DNA from: Lentzea xinjiangensis
GTDB lineage: Bacteria; Actinomycetota; Actinomycetes; Mycobacteriales; Pseudonocardiaceae
Direction: 5' to 3'
NCBI RefSeq assembly: GCF_900110955.1
Contig: NZ_FOFR01000013.1
Span: 186,001-250,000 of the forward strand
DNA length: 64,000 bases
This document shows positions 8,525 to 17,176 of this stretch, piece by piece; the first letter of the stretch is position 1; each line of letters opens with the position of its first letter. Under the pieces are notes generated by a model, which had not been told where the DNA came from, did no database searches, and worked only from the letters and a program-made list of their open reading frames with translations. The translations under genes and the position numbers were made by a program.

Positions 8525-9814
8525 ATGACAGACCACCTCTCCCCCCTCGACATCGCCTTCCTCGCCATGGAGGGCAACGCGAACCCGTTGCACCTCGGCG
8601 CCGTCGCGACCTTCGCGCCCGCCACCGCGGTGCACCCGGCTCGCATCGCCTCCGTGCTGTGCGAACGGGCGCAGGAGATCCCGCGCCTGCGCCAGCGGGC
8701 GCGCACCTCGTTGCTGGGCGGCGCGCGCTGGGTGGAGGATCCCGGCTTCGCACCGGAGGACCACGTCTTCACGCACCACGTGCGCGGCAGGGAGCGGTTC
8801 ACCACCCTGGTGTCCCACCTCATGGCGCAGCCGCTGGACCTCGCGCGGCCGCCGTGGGAGCTGCACGTGGTCACGGGGCTCGCGGGTGGACGGTTCGCGG
8901 TCGTGGCGAAGCTGCACCACTCGTTGTGCGACGGCATGAAGGCGGTCGCGTTGGGGCTGCGGCTCTTCGACGACTCACGACTGTCCATTCCGGACTCGCC
9001 GAAGCCGGTGCAGAGGTCCGTGGTCCCGTCCCTGCGCGGGATCAGGGACACGATCGGCATCGCCTCGTCGGTGCTGCTGAACACCCGTCCGCCGACGTTG
9101 CACTCGCCGGTGCTGACGGCGTCCACCCGGCCGCGCCGCGTGGTGATGTCGCGGCTGGACCTCGCGGACGTGCACCGGATCCGGCGCACCCACGGCGGCA
9201 CGGTGAACGACGTGCTGCTCGCCCTGGTGACGGGTGCGTTGCGGCACTGGCTCTCCGCGCACGACAGCGCGGGCTCCTCCTCGGTCGTGCGCGCCCTGAT
9301 CCCGGTCAACCAGCGCTCGCGCTCCGGCGACGCGGCACGGGGCAACCAGATCTCCGGTTTCCTGGTCTCGCTGCCGGTCGGCTCGGCGGACCCGGCCGAC
9401 CGGCTGCGGAAGATCCGCGCGCAGATGGAGGCGGCGAAGGCCGCGGGTCCCGACCGCGGTGCCGGCGCGCTGCCCCTGCTCGCCGACAAGGTGCCACCGC
9501 TCGTGCACCGCCTGGCCGCGCCGGTGATGGGCCGCTGCGCCCCGCTGCTGTTCGACACGCTGGTGACGTCGGTGCCGCTGCCGTCCGTGCCGCTGTCCCT
9601 CGACGGCGCCGCGCTGTGCGAGATGTACCCGGTGGCTCCCGTCGCCCCAGGACACGCCGTGGGCATCGCGCTGTCGGTCTACCGCTCGTCCGTGCACGTC
9701 TGCCTGAACACCAACCAGACGTGGATGTCGGACGCGCACTGGCTCGACGGCGTGCTGCGACGCGAGGTGGCGTCCCTCCAGGACACTCGCGAGCTGGTGG
9801 GTTTGCCGAGGTAG
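8525..9814 (+). CDS. Wax ester synthase / diacylglycerol acyltransferase (WS/DGAT)
   Basis: Acyltransferase of 429 aa. The ATG at 8525 gives MTDHLSPLDIAFLAMEG, the usual WS/DGAT opening; the upstream in-frame sequence belongs to the MEDS gene region. The active-site motif HHSLCDG (HHxxxDG) is present near residue 130, after PPWELHVV. The C-terminal part has GNQISGFLVSLPVG and the region LVTSVPLPSVPL. The enzyme family esterifies acyl-CoA to diacylglycerol or fatty alcohols, making storage triacylglycerols or wax esters, common in actinomycetes. Transcribed alone or with the HAD gene 21 bp downstream. Confidence 0.93.
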   Translation: MTDHLSPLDIAFLAMEGNANPLHLGAVATFAPATAVHPARIASVLCERAQEIPRLRQRARTSLLGGARWVEDPGFAPEDHVFTHHVRGRERFTTLVSHLMAQPLDLARPPWELHVVTGLAGGRFAVVAKLHHSLCDGMKAVALGLRLFDDSRLSIPDSPKPVQRSVVPSLRGIRDTIGIASSVLLNTRPPTLHSPVLTASTRPRRVVMSRLDLADVHRIRRTHGGTVNDVLLALVTGALRHWLSAHDSAGSSSVVRALIPVNQRSRSGDAARGNQISGFLVSLPVGSADPADRLRKIRAQMEAAKAAGPDRGAGALPLLADKVPPLVHRLAAPVMGRCAPLLFDTLVTSVPLPSVPLSLDGAALCEMYPVAPVAPGHAVGIALSVYRSSVHVCLNTNQTWMSDAHWLDGVLRREVASLQDTRELVGLPR

Positions 9815-9835
9815 GGGCGCGGGCAAACCTGCTCC

Positions 9836-10501
9836 ATGAGCAACACCCTGGTCCTCGACGTGGACGGCACCCTGGTCGACACCAACTACCACCACACGGT
9901 CGCGTGGCTGCGCGCCTTCCGCGGCATCGACGTCACCGTGCCCGCCTGGCGCGTGCACCGCGCCATCGGCATGGGCGGCGACAGGCTGGTGGCCGCGGTG
10001 GCGGGCGACAAGGTCGAGCAGGACCACGGCGACGAGCTGCGCGCCGCGTGGGAGCGCCACTTCGACGAGGTGCTGGACGAGATCCAGCCCTTCGAGGGCG
10101 CCCACCGCCTGGTCCGCGCCGCGACCGGCCTCGGTCTCACCGTGGTGCTCGCGAGCTCGGGCAAGCGCAAGCACATCGAGCACTACCTGAAGCTCATCGA
10201 CCCCGGCGACGTCGCCTGGACCTCCTCCGACGACGTCGAGTCCAGCAAGCCGGCGCCGGACCTCATCCAGGTGGCGCTGAGCCAGGTCGACAGCACGCGC
10301 GCGGTCGTGGTGGGCGACTCGGTGTGGGACTGCGAGGCCGCCGGACGGGCCGGGCTGCCGTCGATCGGACTGCTGACCGGCGGGGTGAGCGAGGACGAGC
10401 TGATCGACCGCGGGGCGTCCGCGGTGTACCCGGACCTGGACTCGCTGCGGGCGGAGCTGTCGGACCTGCCGTTCGCCGACGTGACCGAGTCCGGCGCCTG
10501 A
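9836..10501 (+). CDS. HAD-superfamily phosphatase (phosphoglycolate phosphatase-like)
   Basis: Hydrolase of 221 aa with HAD motif I DVDGTLVDTNY (nucleophile Asp9 and Asp11), motif II in VVLASSGKR, the motif III lysine in SSKPAPDL and motif IV GDSVWDCEAAGRAG. A cap domain occupies roughly residues 17-85. These features place it with the CbbY/Gph-type haloacid dehalogenase-like phosphatases. It starts 21 bp after the acyltransferase and could be co-transcribed. Substrate not predictable. Confidence 0.9.
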   Translation: MSNTLVLDVDGTLVDTNYHHTVAWLRAFRGIDVTVPAWRVHRAIGMGGDRLVAAVAGDKVEQDHGDELRAAWERHFDEVLDEIQPFEGAHRLVRAATGLGLTVVLASSGKRKHIEHYLKLIDPGDVAWTSSDDVESSKPAPDLIQVALSQVDSTRAVVVGDSVWDCEAAGRAGLPSIGLLTGGVSEDELIDRGASAVYPDLDSLRAELSDLPFADVTESGA

Positions 10502-10550
10502 GGGCTCCCGGCCCGTACCGCGTGACGGCCCTTCCCCGGACGGTGCGCGC

Positions 10551-11846
10551 CTACGGCTTGGGAACCCGCGTCTGGCCCGGCGCCTCCGAGGCCTTCCCCT
10601 TGTCCTCCTTGCCGGGCCGAGCCGTGGCGGCAGGCGGCGTGCCACCGTCAGCGGACGGGGCGGTCGCCGCCGAGCCGGAGAGGTCTGCCCCCGGCTGCGG
10701 CGCCCCCGGCGCGTCCGGCGCCTGCCCCTGGGGCACCTGACCGTCCGGCACCGGTGCGTCCGGTGCCGAGGACACGTCCGGGGCACCCGGCGTGTGGACC
10801 ACGGTCACCGTCGACGGCGTCACCGTGACCACCTGCGTCCGCGCGTCCGGCGTCACCGGCTGGTCCGCGGCGGGAGCCTCGTCCCGGCCGAGGTTCGCCA
10901 CCGCCGCCGCCAGCGCCGTCACGGCCACCGCGGCCGCCGCCGTGATCGCCAGGCGCTTGCCGCGTCGCGGGCGCGGCACCTCCGCTTCCGGCGCCGCGGC
11001 CGCGTCGGGCAGCAACGCGGGCAGCCCGCGGCTCGCCTCGTGGGCCGCGATCAGCGACCGGGCGCACTGCGCGGCCGTCGGGCGGCGAGCCGGGTCCATG
11101 TCCGTCATCGCGGCCAGCAGCGAGAGCCAGGCCTGCGGCAGGCCGACCGGCATCCGCGGCGGGCGGGCGAGGCGGGCCAGGGCGGCCTCGGCGTCGCCGC
11201 CGGGGTACTCGGTCCGGCCGGTCAGGCACTCGAGCAGCACCAGGCCGAGCGAGTAGATGTCCGCCGCCGGGCCGACGTCCGTGCCGCGCACCTGTTCCGG
11301 TGACAGGTAGCCGGCGGTGCCGACCAGGATGCCGGACGTGGTCACCCGCGTCACGTCGGCCACCAGCGCGAGGCCGAAGTCGGCCAGGTAGGCTTGCTTC
11401 TCCTCGTCGTCGAGGAGGATGTTCGACGGCTTGATGTCGCGGTGCACGACGCCCAGGCCGTGCACGTGGTCGAGCACCGAGGCGATCTGGCCGCCGATCC
11501 GCGCGACGAACCGGGGCGGCAGCGGCTCGCGCATGCGCTGGCGCAGCGTGCCGCCGGTGATCTCACGCATCACGAAGTACGGGCGGCGCGACAGCGACCC
11601 GGTCGCGTACACCGGGATGATGCCGGGGCAGTCCAGCGCCGTCAGCATCGAGGCCTCGCGCTGCAGGCGCAGTTCGTCGTCGGGCAGGCCGGGGCCGGTG
11701 AAGATCTTGATCGCCACCGAGGACGTCGTGGAGCGGTCGTAGGCGCGGTAGACCTCGGACATGCCACCGGATCCGAGCAGCGAGCCGATCACGTAGCGGT
11801 CGTCGACCACCGCCCCGGTCAGGTCGCCGTCCCAAGGTGCGCTCAT
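10551..11846 (-). CDS. Serine/threonine protein kinase, PknB-type, with single membrane segment
   Basis: Kinase of 431 aa. The ATG at 11846 (MSAPWDGDLTGAVVDDRYVI) is the natural start; upstream in-frame sequence overlaps the ATP-grasp gene. Residues 18-275 hold a complete Hanks-type kinase domain: P-loop GSGGMSEV, Lys47 in VAIKIF, catalytic HRDIKPSN (Asp137), DFGLA (Asp156) and GTAGYLSPEQV. Around residue 305 LAITAAAAVAVTALAAAV is a membrane helix, followed by an outside tail rich in Pro, Ala, Asp and Gly without PASTA repeats. Probably a membrane sensor kinase; the signal is unknown. Confidence 0.93.
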   Translation of the reverse strand: MSAPWDGDLTGAVVDDRYVIGSLLGSGGMSEVYRAYDRSTTSSVAIKIFTGPGLPDDELRLQREASMLTALDCPGIIPVYATGSLSRRPYFVMREITGGTLRQRMREPLPPRFVARIGGQIASVLDHVHGLGVVHRDIKPSNILLDDEEKQAYLADFGLALVADVTRVTTSGILVGTAGYLSPEQVRGTDVGPAADIYSLGLVLLECLTGRTEYPGGDAEAALARLARPPRMPVGLPQAWLSLLAAMTDMDPARRPTAAQCARSLIAAHEASRGLPALLPDAAAAPEAEVPRPRRGKRLAITAAAAVAVTALAAAVANLGRDEAPAADQPVTPDARTQVVTVTPSTVTVVHTPGAPDVSSAPDAPVPDGQVPQGQAPDAPGAPQPGADLSGSAATAPSADGGTPPAATARPGKEDKGKASEAPGQTRVPKP

Positions 11847-11917
11847 GGGCCTCCACTCGTAGCGCGGCAAACCTAACTGTTCGCGTGGAATCCCGGCTAC
11901 CCAGGACACCCCCGGTA

Positions 11918-13135
11918 TCACACCACGATGAGCTCGGCTTCGATCTTCCGGAGCACCGCCTCGTCCCGCTCGAGCTGCTCGGCGTCGGTCGTCGCGAGCA
12001 CCACGCGGCCCAGCGAGGTCCGCAGGTCCTGGGTGCGCGGAACCGTCGACCCCTCGCGGTACGGCAGCACGGCGCGGTGCCAGGTCGGCAGGAGCGAGGC
12101 CAGCTCGTCGAAGCGGATCGCGTTGCACAGCTCGCCGGCGGCGGGTGATGAGAGGTACACGGTCTTCACGTGCAGGTGCCGCGAGTAGCGGCCCACGGAG
12201 GTGTCACCGTCCACGCGGTGACGCACCATCCGGGTGATCTGGCTCTCCCGCGTGCCGAGCAACGCCAGCTCCTGCCGCTCCGCGCCCGCCAGCCCGGCGC
12301 TGACCTCGACCAAGAGCGGCCCGTCGGCGGTGATCACGACCTCGGCGTGCGCGGGACCGTTGCGCACGCCGGTCGCGTCGAGCACCTGGCGCACGAAGGC
12401 GAGGAGCACGTCGACGACCCGGTCGTCCGCGCTGACGAGCGTGTTCGACAGGTGGACGTCGGTCTGGCCTCCCTTGGCGCGGCGCCAGACCGCGGCCAGG
12501 CCGTGCCGGCCGTCCACCGAGTAGGTGTCGACCTCGTACCCGGTGCCCACCGCGATCTCCCGGACGAGCACCTTGCGGTTCCTCGACCCCCGGACGCGCC
12601 TGAGAGACCGGAGGAACTCGGCCCGCCAGTCGCCGCCCGGCTGCACCACGACCACGTCGCCGGTGCCGCCCGCCCGCGGTTCCAGCGCGATCGGCGTGCC
12701 CTCCAGCCCCTCGCGGCGCAGCCAGGCCGCCACCTCGTCGGCCGAGTCCGAGCTGATCCGGCGCAGGTGCGGCACGCCGGCGGTGCGCAGGGCCACGGCC
12801 GTCTGCCACTTGTCGCGGCGCGCGGACGACAGCGCCAGGACGTTCGACCGGCCCGGCACGATCAGCTCCGACAACGTCTCCGCGGCCTCGACGCCGGTCT
12901 CGGTGCCCGGCACGACGGCGATCGGGTCGTGCGCAGCCAGCTTCCCGGCGAGCTCGTCGAGGTCGGTCAGGACGTGGACCTCGCGGTAGCCGGCCGGGTT
13001 CCACGTCCTCGACGGCCCCGCGGGTGGCTGCGGGCTGGTCAGCACCGCGATCGCCTCGACACCACGCCGGGCGAACGCGGGCGCGATGCCCCTGCCCGCC
13101 GCGTACGGGTCCACGACGACGATGCTGCGTTCCAC
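11918..13135 (-). CDS. ATP-grasp domain carboxylate-amine ligase-like protein
   Basis: Protein of 405 aa. The GTG at 13135 (VERSIVVVDPYAAG) was chosen because GGGAG lies a few bases upstream. The N-terminal 110 residues form a pre-ATP-grasp domain. The central part has ATP-grasp features: LSSARRDKWQTAVALRTAGVP, a region IALEPRAGGTGDVVVV and NGPAHAEVVITADGPLLVEV with the metal-binding Glu residues. Family members join a carboxylate to an amine, for example in dipeptide or antibiotic-fragment assembly (BtrJ/DdaF-like). It sits 71 bp upstream of the kinase and has no evident biosynthetic partner. Confidence 0.82.
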   Translation of the reverse strand: MERSIVVVDPYAAGRGIAPAFARRGVEAIAVLTSPQPPAGPSRTWNPAGYREVHVLTDLDELAGKLAAHDPIAVVPGTETGVEAAETLSELIVPGRSNVLALSSARRDKWQTAVALRTAGVPHLRRISSDSADEVAAWLRREGLEGTPIALEPRAGGTGDVVVVQPGGDWRAEFLRSLRRVRGSRNRKVLVREIAVGTGYEVDTYSVDGRHGLAAVWRRAKGGQTDVHLSNTLVSADDRVVDVLLAFVRQVLDATGVRNGPAHAEVVITADGPLLVEVSAGLAGAERQELALLGTRESQITRMVRHRVDGDTSVGRYSRHLHVKTVYLSSPAAGELCNAIRFDELASLLPTWHRAVLPYREGSTVPRTQDLRTSLGRVVLATTDAEQLERDEAVLRKIEAELIVV

Positions 13136-13229
13136 AACCGCTCCCGAAGATGCAGGTCCCTGCCGGACGAGGGGCACAACCGCGCGGGTGCGACCGGTCA
13201 TTCCTGTCTCGATTGGGTCGAGACGACCG

Positions 13230-13847
13230 TCACTCGAAGCGCAGCCTGGCGTAGACGGGCGCGGTCACCAGGCAGCCGGCCGACGCCCGCCACACCCGCG
13301 AGAGCCGGGTGCGCAGGTCGGTGCCGCCGCTCAGGGCCTGCGCCACGAACTGCAACCCGAGCAGCTCCGCCACGAACTGCTCGGCCGTGTGCCGCACGTT
13401 CACCTCGGGCCTCAGCTCACCGCGCTCGCGCGCCAGCGACAGCAGGTCGCGCACCACCGCGACCCAGCCGATCACCTGCGCCGCCGCCGCGACGTCGAAG
13501 AACACGGCCTCGCGCAACAGCTTCGCGCTCACCCGCACGGTGAGGTCGGTCTCGAGCCTGCTGACGAACTCGAACGACATCGCGATCAACGCCTGGATCG
13601 GTGACGTCTCGACGGCGAGCTGTTCGTCGCGCAACCGGTGCCACAGCAGCGACTGCTCCTCGATGATCGCGACCCCGAGCGCCTCCTTCGAGCGGAAGTG
13701 GCAGTACAGCGCTCCTTTCGACACATCGGCCCGCGCACACACGGCGGTGAGGCTGGAGCCGGCGAACCCGTCGCGGTCGAACACCTCGGCGGCCGCCCGC
13801 AGGAGCCTGGCCCGCGTGTGCGTCGCCCTCTCGCGTTGGACGCTCAT
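13230..13847 (-). CDS. TetR-family regulator, gamma-butyrolactone receptor-like (ScbR/ArpA type)
   Basis: Regulator of 205 aa starting at the ATG at 13847 (MSVQRERATHTRARLLRAAA). The N-terminal helix-turn-helix includes AEVFDRDGFAGSSLTAVCARADVSKG followed by ALYCHFRSKEALGVAI. This reads like the GBL receptor subfamily that senses signalling lactones and controls antibiotic production. It lacks an obvious partner AfsA-type synthase in the window. The start overlaps the stop of the NTF2-like gene as ATGA, so the two are co-translated. It could instead be a pseudo-receptor responding to an antibiotic. Confidence 0.82.
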   Translation of the reverse strand: MSVQRERATHTRARLLRAAAEVFDRDGFAGSSLTAVCARADVSKGALYCHFRSKEALGVAIIEEQSLLWHRLRDEQLAVETSPIQALIAMSFEFVSRLETDLTVRVSAKLLREAVFFDVAAAAQVIGWVAVVRDLLSLARERGELRPEVNVRHTAEQFVAELLGLQFVAQALSGGTDLRTRLSRVWRASAGCLVTAPVYARLRFE

Positions 13848-14269
13848 GCCCCGGTCCGCGCCGCGCCGGTCGCGACGGCCGCGGCCAGCGTGTCCGGCAT
13901 CTGCCAGTACTGCTCGATCTCCCCCAGGTGCACCGAGAACACCCCGGCGAAGCGCATCTCCACCTGCGCGTCCGTGGCGAGGACCCGCCAGCGGGCCGCG
14001 CCGACCACCGCCGCGTCCGCCCCGTCGACGATGACCTGCCGCACCGAGAGCCGCTCCAGCCCGAACGTCGCGAACAGGGTCAGGAACTGCGACTCGACCT
14101 CGCGCCGGGTGCGCGGGCCGGACGACCAGCGGACGCCGTTCGGGTCGGGCGCCTCCCATTCCACGGTCGGTGCGCACAACCGCGCGATGCCCGATGCGTC
14201 CTGGGCCGCCAACCTCGCCAGGAACACCTGCACCACTTCGACCGTCGAGAGCATTTCCTCCACCTTCAC
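13844..14269 (-). CDS. NTF2-like / SnoaL-like small protein
   Basis: Protein of 141 aa with the cystatin-like alpha+beta barrel pattern of the SnoaL/NTF2 superfamily: an N-terminal helix pair (VVQVFLARLAAQDASGIARLC), APTVEWEAPDPNG, a central strand block and FAGVFSVHLGEIEQYWQMPD at the C-terminus. Such folds serve as polyketide cyclases, ketosteroid isomerases or ligand-binding domains; no catalytic assignment is possible. The GTG at 14269 is used; the ATG at 14254 is an alternative but has GGAGG only 3 nt before it. It overlaps the following TetR gene by 4 bases, suggesting a shared ligand or pathway. Confidence 0.75.
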   Translation of the reverse strand: MKVEEMLSTVEVVQVFLARLAAQDASGIARLCAPTVEWEAPDPNGVRWSSGPRTRREVESQFLTLFATFGLERLSVRQVIVDGADAAVVGAARWRVLATDAQVEMRFAGVFSVHLGEIEQYWQMPDTLAAAVATGAARTGA

Positions 14270-14506
14270 ATCCCGGTCATTGCCTTCGCAAGATCAGGTC
14301 TTGCTCACACTAACCAGCCGCACCCATTGCGAGTGCGCACACCCCATTGGCCCAGTTGCGTTTCACCCGAACATCCGATCGGCCGATTCCGGTAGTACGC
14401 GAAGTTTCAACGACCGCCGGTATCACCGCAATGCACGGACCGAACCACGCGGTTCTGCGGCAAGGTGGAAGGCACACCAGCCATCTCACCGAAACGGAGC
14501 AGAACC

Positions 14507-14824
14507 GTGCTCAAGGCAGCCCCCCAAGCCCACGAGCACCAGGACACCCCGCCGATCACAACCTTGATTCCCCAGGCACGGCGAGAGCAGGGCCTCACCC
14601 AGCGCGACCTCGCGGACCTGTTGTGCGAGATCTCACAAAACGACAGCGTCACCCGTGAAGAAGTGTCGAGGTGGGAACGCGGAAAACGCATTCCCGGCCC
14701 CTACTGGCGCGCCTGGATCAGTGCCGCGCTCGATGTGCCGCACGCCGAGATCGACCGGGCGGCCGTAGTCGAACGCGAGTCGCGCAGGACACGTGGCGAG
14801 GACCACTCCGTGAATACTCCGTGA
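14507..14824 (+). CDS. XRE-family helix-turn-helix protein
   Basis: Small DNA-binding protein of 105 aa. The GTG at 14507 was chosen because GGAG precedes it by 7 nt; a GTG at 14465 is possible. Residues about 15-75 form a Cro/C1 helix-turn-helix (LIPQARREQGLTQRDLADLL, then VTREEVSRWERGKRIP). The C-terminal stretch has PYWRAWISAALDVPHAEIDRA, a pattern of many short actinomycete XRE regulators. Target genes cannot be read from the sequence. Confidence 0.75.
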   Translation: MLKAAPQAHEHQDTPPITTLIPQARREQGLTQRDLADLLCEISQNDSVTREEVSRWERGKRIPGPYWRAWISAALDVPHAEIDRAAVVERESRRTRGEDHSVNTP

Positions 14825-15043
14825 TAGCCACCGGCGTGTTCGGGGAACAATTCCGCCTCCCGGCGAAAACGAGTCCCGGAATTCGCGGGCCGATCACCAG
14901 CCAGGAAGCGTCCCGGCCGAACCCCCTCACCGGCCGGGGCGCTTCCGCCCGGAACGCGCGGTCGCGGGAGCACCGCGGTGCCGCTACCGCGGTGACAGCT
15001 GCCGCACAGGCTGCTCACAGGGAACGACCGCAGTCTGGTTGCC

Positions 15044-15850
15044 ATGACGGACAACCACGACCGCGGCCTCCAGTACGACCTCGCCACGCTCATCGGCCGC
15101 AGGCGGGCGTTGTCGCTGATCGGCGGCGCGGGCCTCACCCTCGTGGCGTGCGCCCCGTCGACCACGACGAGCCCGAACAGCACGACAAACCCGGCCGGCA
15201 CGACGAGCCCGGCCGGCGGCGCACCGCTGGACGCGATTCCCGAGGAGACCGCCGGCCCCTATCCCGGTGACGGCTCCAACGGCCCGAACGCGCTCACGCA
15301 GAGCGGGATCGTGCGCTCGGACATCCGGTCGAGCTTCGGCTCCTCGACCCGCACGGCCGAAGGCGTGGCGCTGACCATCGAGCTGACGGTCCAGCACTTC
15401 GACGGCAAGCCTTACGCAGGAGCCGCCGTGTACCTGTGGCACTGCGACATCAACGGCGACTACTCGATGTACTCCGACCGCGTGAAGGACGAGAACTTCC
15501 TGCGCGGCGTGCAGGAGGCCGGTCCGGCCGGGGAGCTGAGGTTCGTCAGCGTCTTCCCCGGCGCCTACGCGGGGCGCTGGCCGCACGTCCACTTCGAGGT
15601 CTACCCGAGCCTCGCCGAGGCCACCGCCGCGGGCAGCAAGATCACGACCTCGCAGCTCGCGCTGCCGGAGACGACGTGCAAGGAGGTCTACGGCACGGCC
15701 GGCTACACGCGCAGCGTGCAGAACATGTCGCGGACGTCCCTCAAGCAGGACGCGGTGTTCCGCGACGGCGTCGACCGGCAGATGGCGACCGTGTCGGGCG
15801 ACGCCGCCTCCGGCTACACCGCCTCACTGACCTTCGCGGTGCAGGGCTAG
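15044..15850 (+). CDS. Secreted intradiol ring-cleavage dioxygenase-like lipoprotein
   Basis: Protein of 268 aa with an N-terminal Tat/lipoprotein-like signal (GRRRALSLIGGAGLTLVAC) and a Thr/Ser/Asn/Pro-rich linker. The catalytic domain begins at TAGPYPGDGSNGPN. It resembles protocatechuate 3,4-dioxygenase beta subunit: LWHCDINGDYSMYS supplies Tyr and RWPHVHFEVYP two His of the non-heme Fe(III) site. Enzymes of this secreted group cleave catechols derived from lignin or plant phenolics outside the cell. The 3' end overlaps the convergent PucR gene by 27 bp. Confidence 0.87.
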   Translation: MTDNHDRGLQYDLATLIGRRRALSLIGGAGLTLVACAPSTTTSPNSTTNPAGTTSPAGGAPLDAIPEETAGPYPGDGSNGPNALTQSGIVRSDIRSSFGSSTRTAEGVALTIELTVQHFDGKPYAGAAVYLWHCDINGDYSMYSDRVKDENFLRGVQEAGPAGELRFVSVFPGAYAGRWPHVHFEVYPSLAEATAAGSKITTSQLALPETTCKEVYGTAGYTRSVQNMSRTSLKQDAVFRDGVDRQMATVSGDAASGYTASLTFAVQG

Positions 15851-17095
15851 CCACAGCTCCGCGCGCAGGCCGGGCGAGTCGAGCGACCGGCCCAGTGCCT
15901 CCTCGGCCTTGCGCACCCGGTTGCGCACCGTGTGCCGGTGCACGCCGAGCCGGGCCGCCGCCGGGTCCCACGCGCCGTGGTGCGCGAGCCAGACCCGCAC
16001 CGTCTCGCGCGTCTCCGCGTCGAGCGGCCGGAGCAGGGCCTCGGCGAACCCGTCCGGGAGCCGCACGTTCCCGGCCAGGTCCTCGAACCGCCGGACGCCG
16101 GCCTGCTGCGCCTGCCGGGCCTCGCGATAGCCGCGCGCCACCTCCGAAGCGTCCACTTCGGACGAAGCGAACCCGTCGGACTCCTGCGCCAGCACGACGA
16201 TCCGGCCGTCGTGCTCGGCCCAGAAGCCGGTGGCGGGCGGTTCCTCGGCGAGGAACACCCGGAACCGCTCCGGCAGGCCGTCGACACCGAGCCCGGCCAG
16301 CAGCAGGCGGAACTGGCCCGACCGCAGCTCGCGCCGGGCGGCGTCGACGGCGTCGTTGCGGGCGAGCGCGAGGGTGAGCAGCGAGGCCGCGGTGTTGACG
16401 ATGCCGACGTCCGCGGCGTCCAGGGGCGTGGACGTGCCGACCGCCAGCACTCCCCTGGCCCGGCTGCCGAGCACCTGCAGGAACACGTGGTCGCCCCCGG
16501 CCTCGAACGCCGCGCTGGCGAGCCCGCCCGCCGTCCGCAGCCTGGCCACCCCGGCGGTGAGGTCCGGCACGAGGCGGGGGTTGTGCGCGTGCACCGGCTC
16601 GCCCGCCGCGTCGAGCAGGACGACCCACCCGCCGACCCACCGGCCCAGCCGGCGGACCACGCCCGCGGTACCGGCGCGGACCGCGGCGCCGGTGAGCGCC
16701 CGCTGGGCCTCGCTGGTCCTGGTCAGCGCGGCGTACTCGTCGGCGGCGAGCGCCTTCGACACCGCCTTGCTGATCGCGATGAACGGCACCTCGCGCGGCA
16801 CCTCGACGAGCCCCAGCCCCGCCTCGGCGGCGGCCGCCACCAGCCGCGCGGGCACGACGTCGTGCCCCAGCCCGGTGCCGAACCCGAGCCCGACCACCCC
16901 CGCCCGCACGAGCCGCCGCACGTAGCCGGGCCCCGTGCCGGCCAGTCCGGTCGTGAGCAGCAGCTCGCCGCCCTCCAGGAACGGGGTGGGGTCGGCCAGC
17001 TCCGTGCCGTGCACCCAGGCGACCGGCTTCGACACGTCCCCGGCCAGCACCGGCAGTCCCAGCGAGCGGGCGAGGTCGTGCAGCGTGATGGGCAT
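15824..17095 (-). CDS. PucR-family transcriptional regulator
   Basis: Regulator of 423 aa, start at ATG 17095 (MPITLHDLARSLGLPVLAGD). The N-terminal PucR domain (residues about 5-120) contains VAWVHGTELADPTPFLEGGELLLTTG-type sequence. The C-terminus has the HTH_30 motif HGAWDPAAARLGVHRHTVRNRV. It is divergent from gabT, 81 bp away. PucR proteins activate catabolism of nitrogen compounds such as purines, proline or GABA, so it likely activates the gabT operon in response to GABA or succinate semialdehyde. Confidence 0.9.
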   Translation of the reverse strand: MPITLHDLARSLGLPVLAGDVSKPVAWVHGTELADPTPFLEGGELLLTTGLAGTGPGYVRRLVRAGVVGLGFGTGLGHDVVPARLVAAAAEAGLGLVEVPREVPFIAISKAVSKALAADEYAALTRTSEAQRALTGAAVRAGTAGVVRRLGRWVGGWVVLLDAAGEPVHAHNPRLVPDLTAGVARLRTAGGLASAAFEAGGDHVFLQVLGSRARGVLAVGTSTPLDAADVGIVNTAASLLTLALARNDAVDAARRELRSGQFRLLLAGLGVDGLPERFRVFLAEEPPATGFWAEHDGRIVVLAQESDGFASSEVDASEVARGYREARQAQQAGVRRFEDLAGNVRLPDGFAEALLRPLDAETRETVRVWLAHHGAWDPAAARLGVHRHTVRNRVRKAEEALGRSLDSPGLRAELWLALHREGQ

Positions 17096-17103
17096 CCGCC
17101 AGT

Positions 17104-17111
17104 TTGTACAA
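17104..17111. promoter_or_regulatory. TTGTACAA palindrome in the pucR-gabT intergenic region
   Basis: A perfect 8-bp palindrome (TTGTACAA) in an AT-richer patch lies 9 bp upstream of the PucR start and 66 bp before gabT. It is the only obvious symmetric element in the 81-bp divergent spacer and may be a regulator site. The PucR consensus is not known to me for this lineage. Confidence 0.3.
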
Positions 17112-17176
17112 CCTCCAGCTCCGGGATCGCCACTTCGCCCACTGCGCATGATCGCGATGAGGGCCATGCTGGGGAC

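Noticed and set aside
10551..13135. Kinase and ATP-grasp genes as a defence or conflict system
   Set aside because: The kinase is a standard membrane Hanks-type enzyme, there is no effector nuclease or mobile element, and the 71-bp spacing gives no special coupling.
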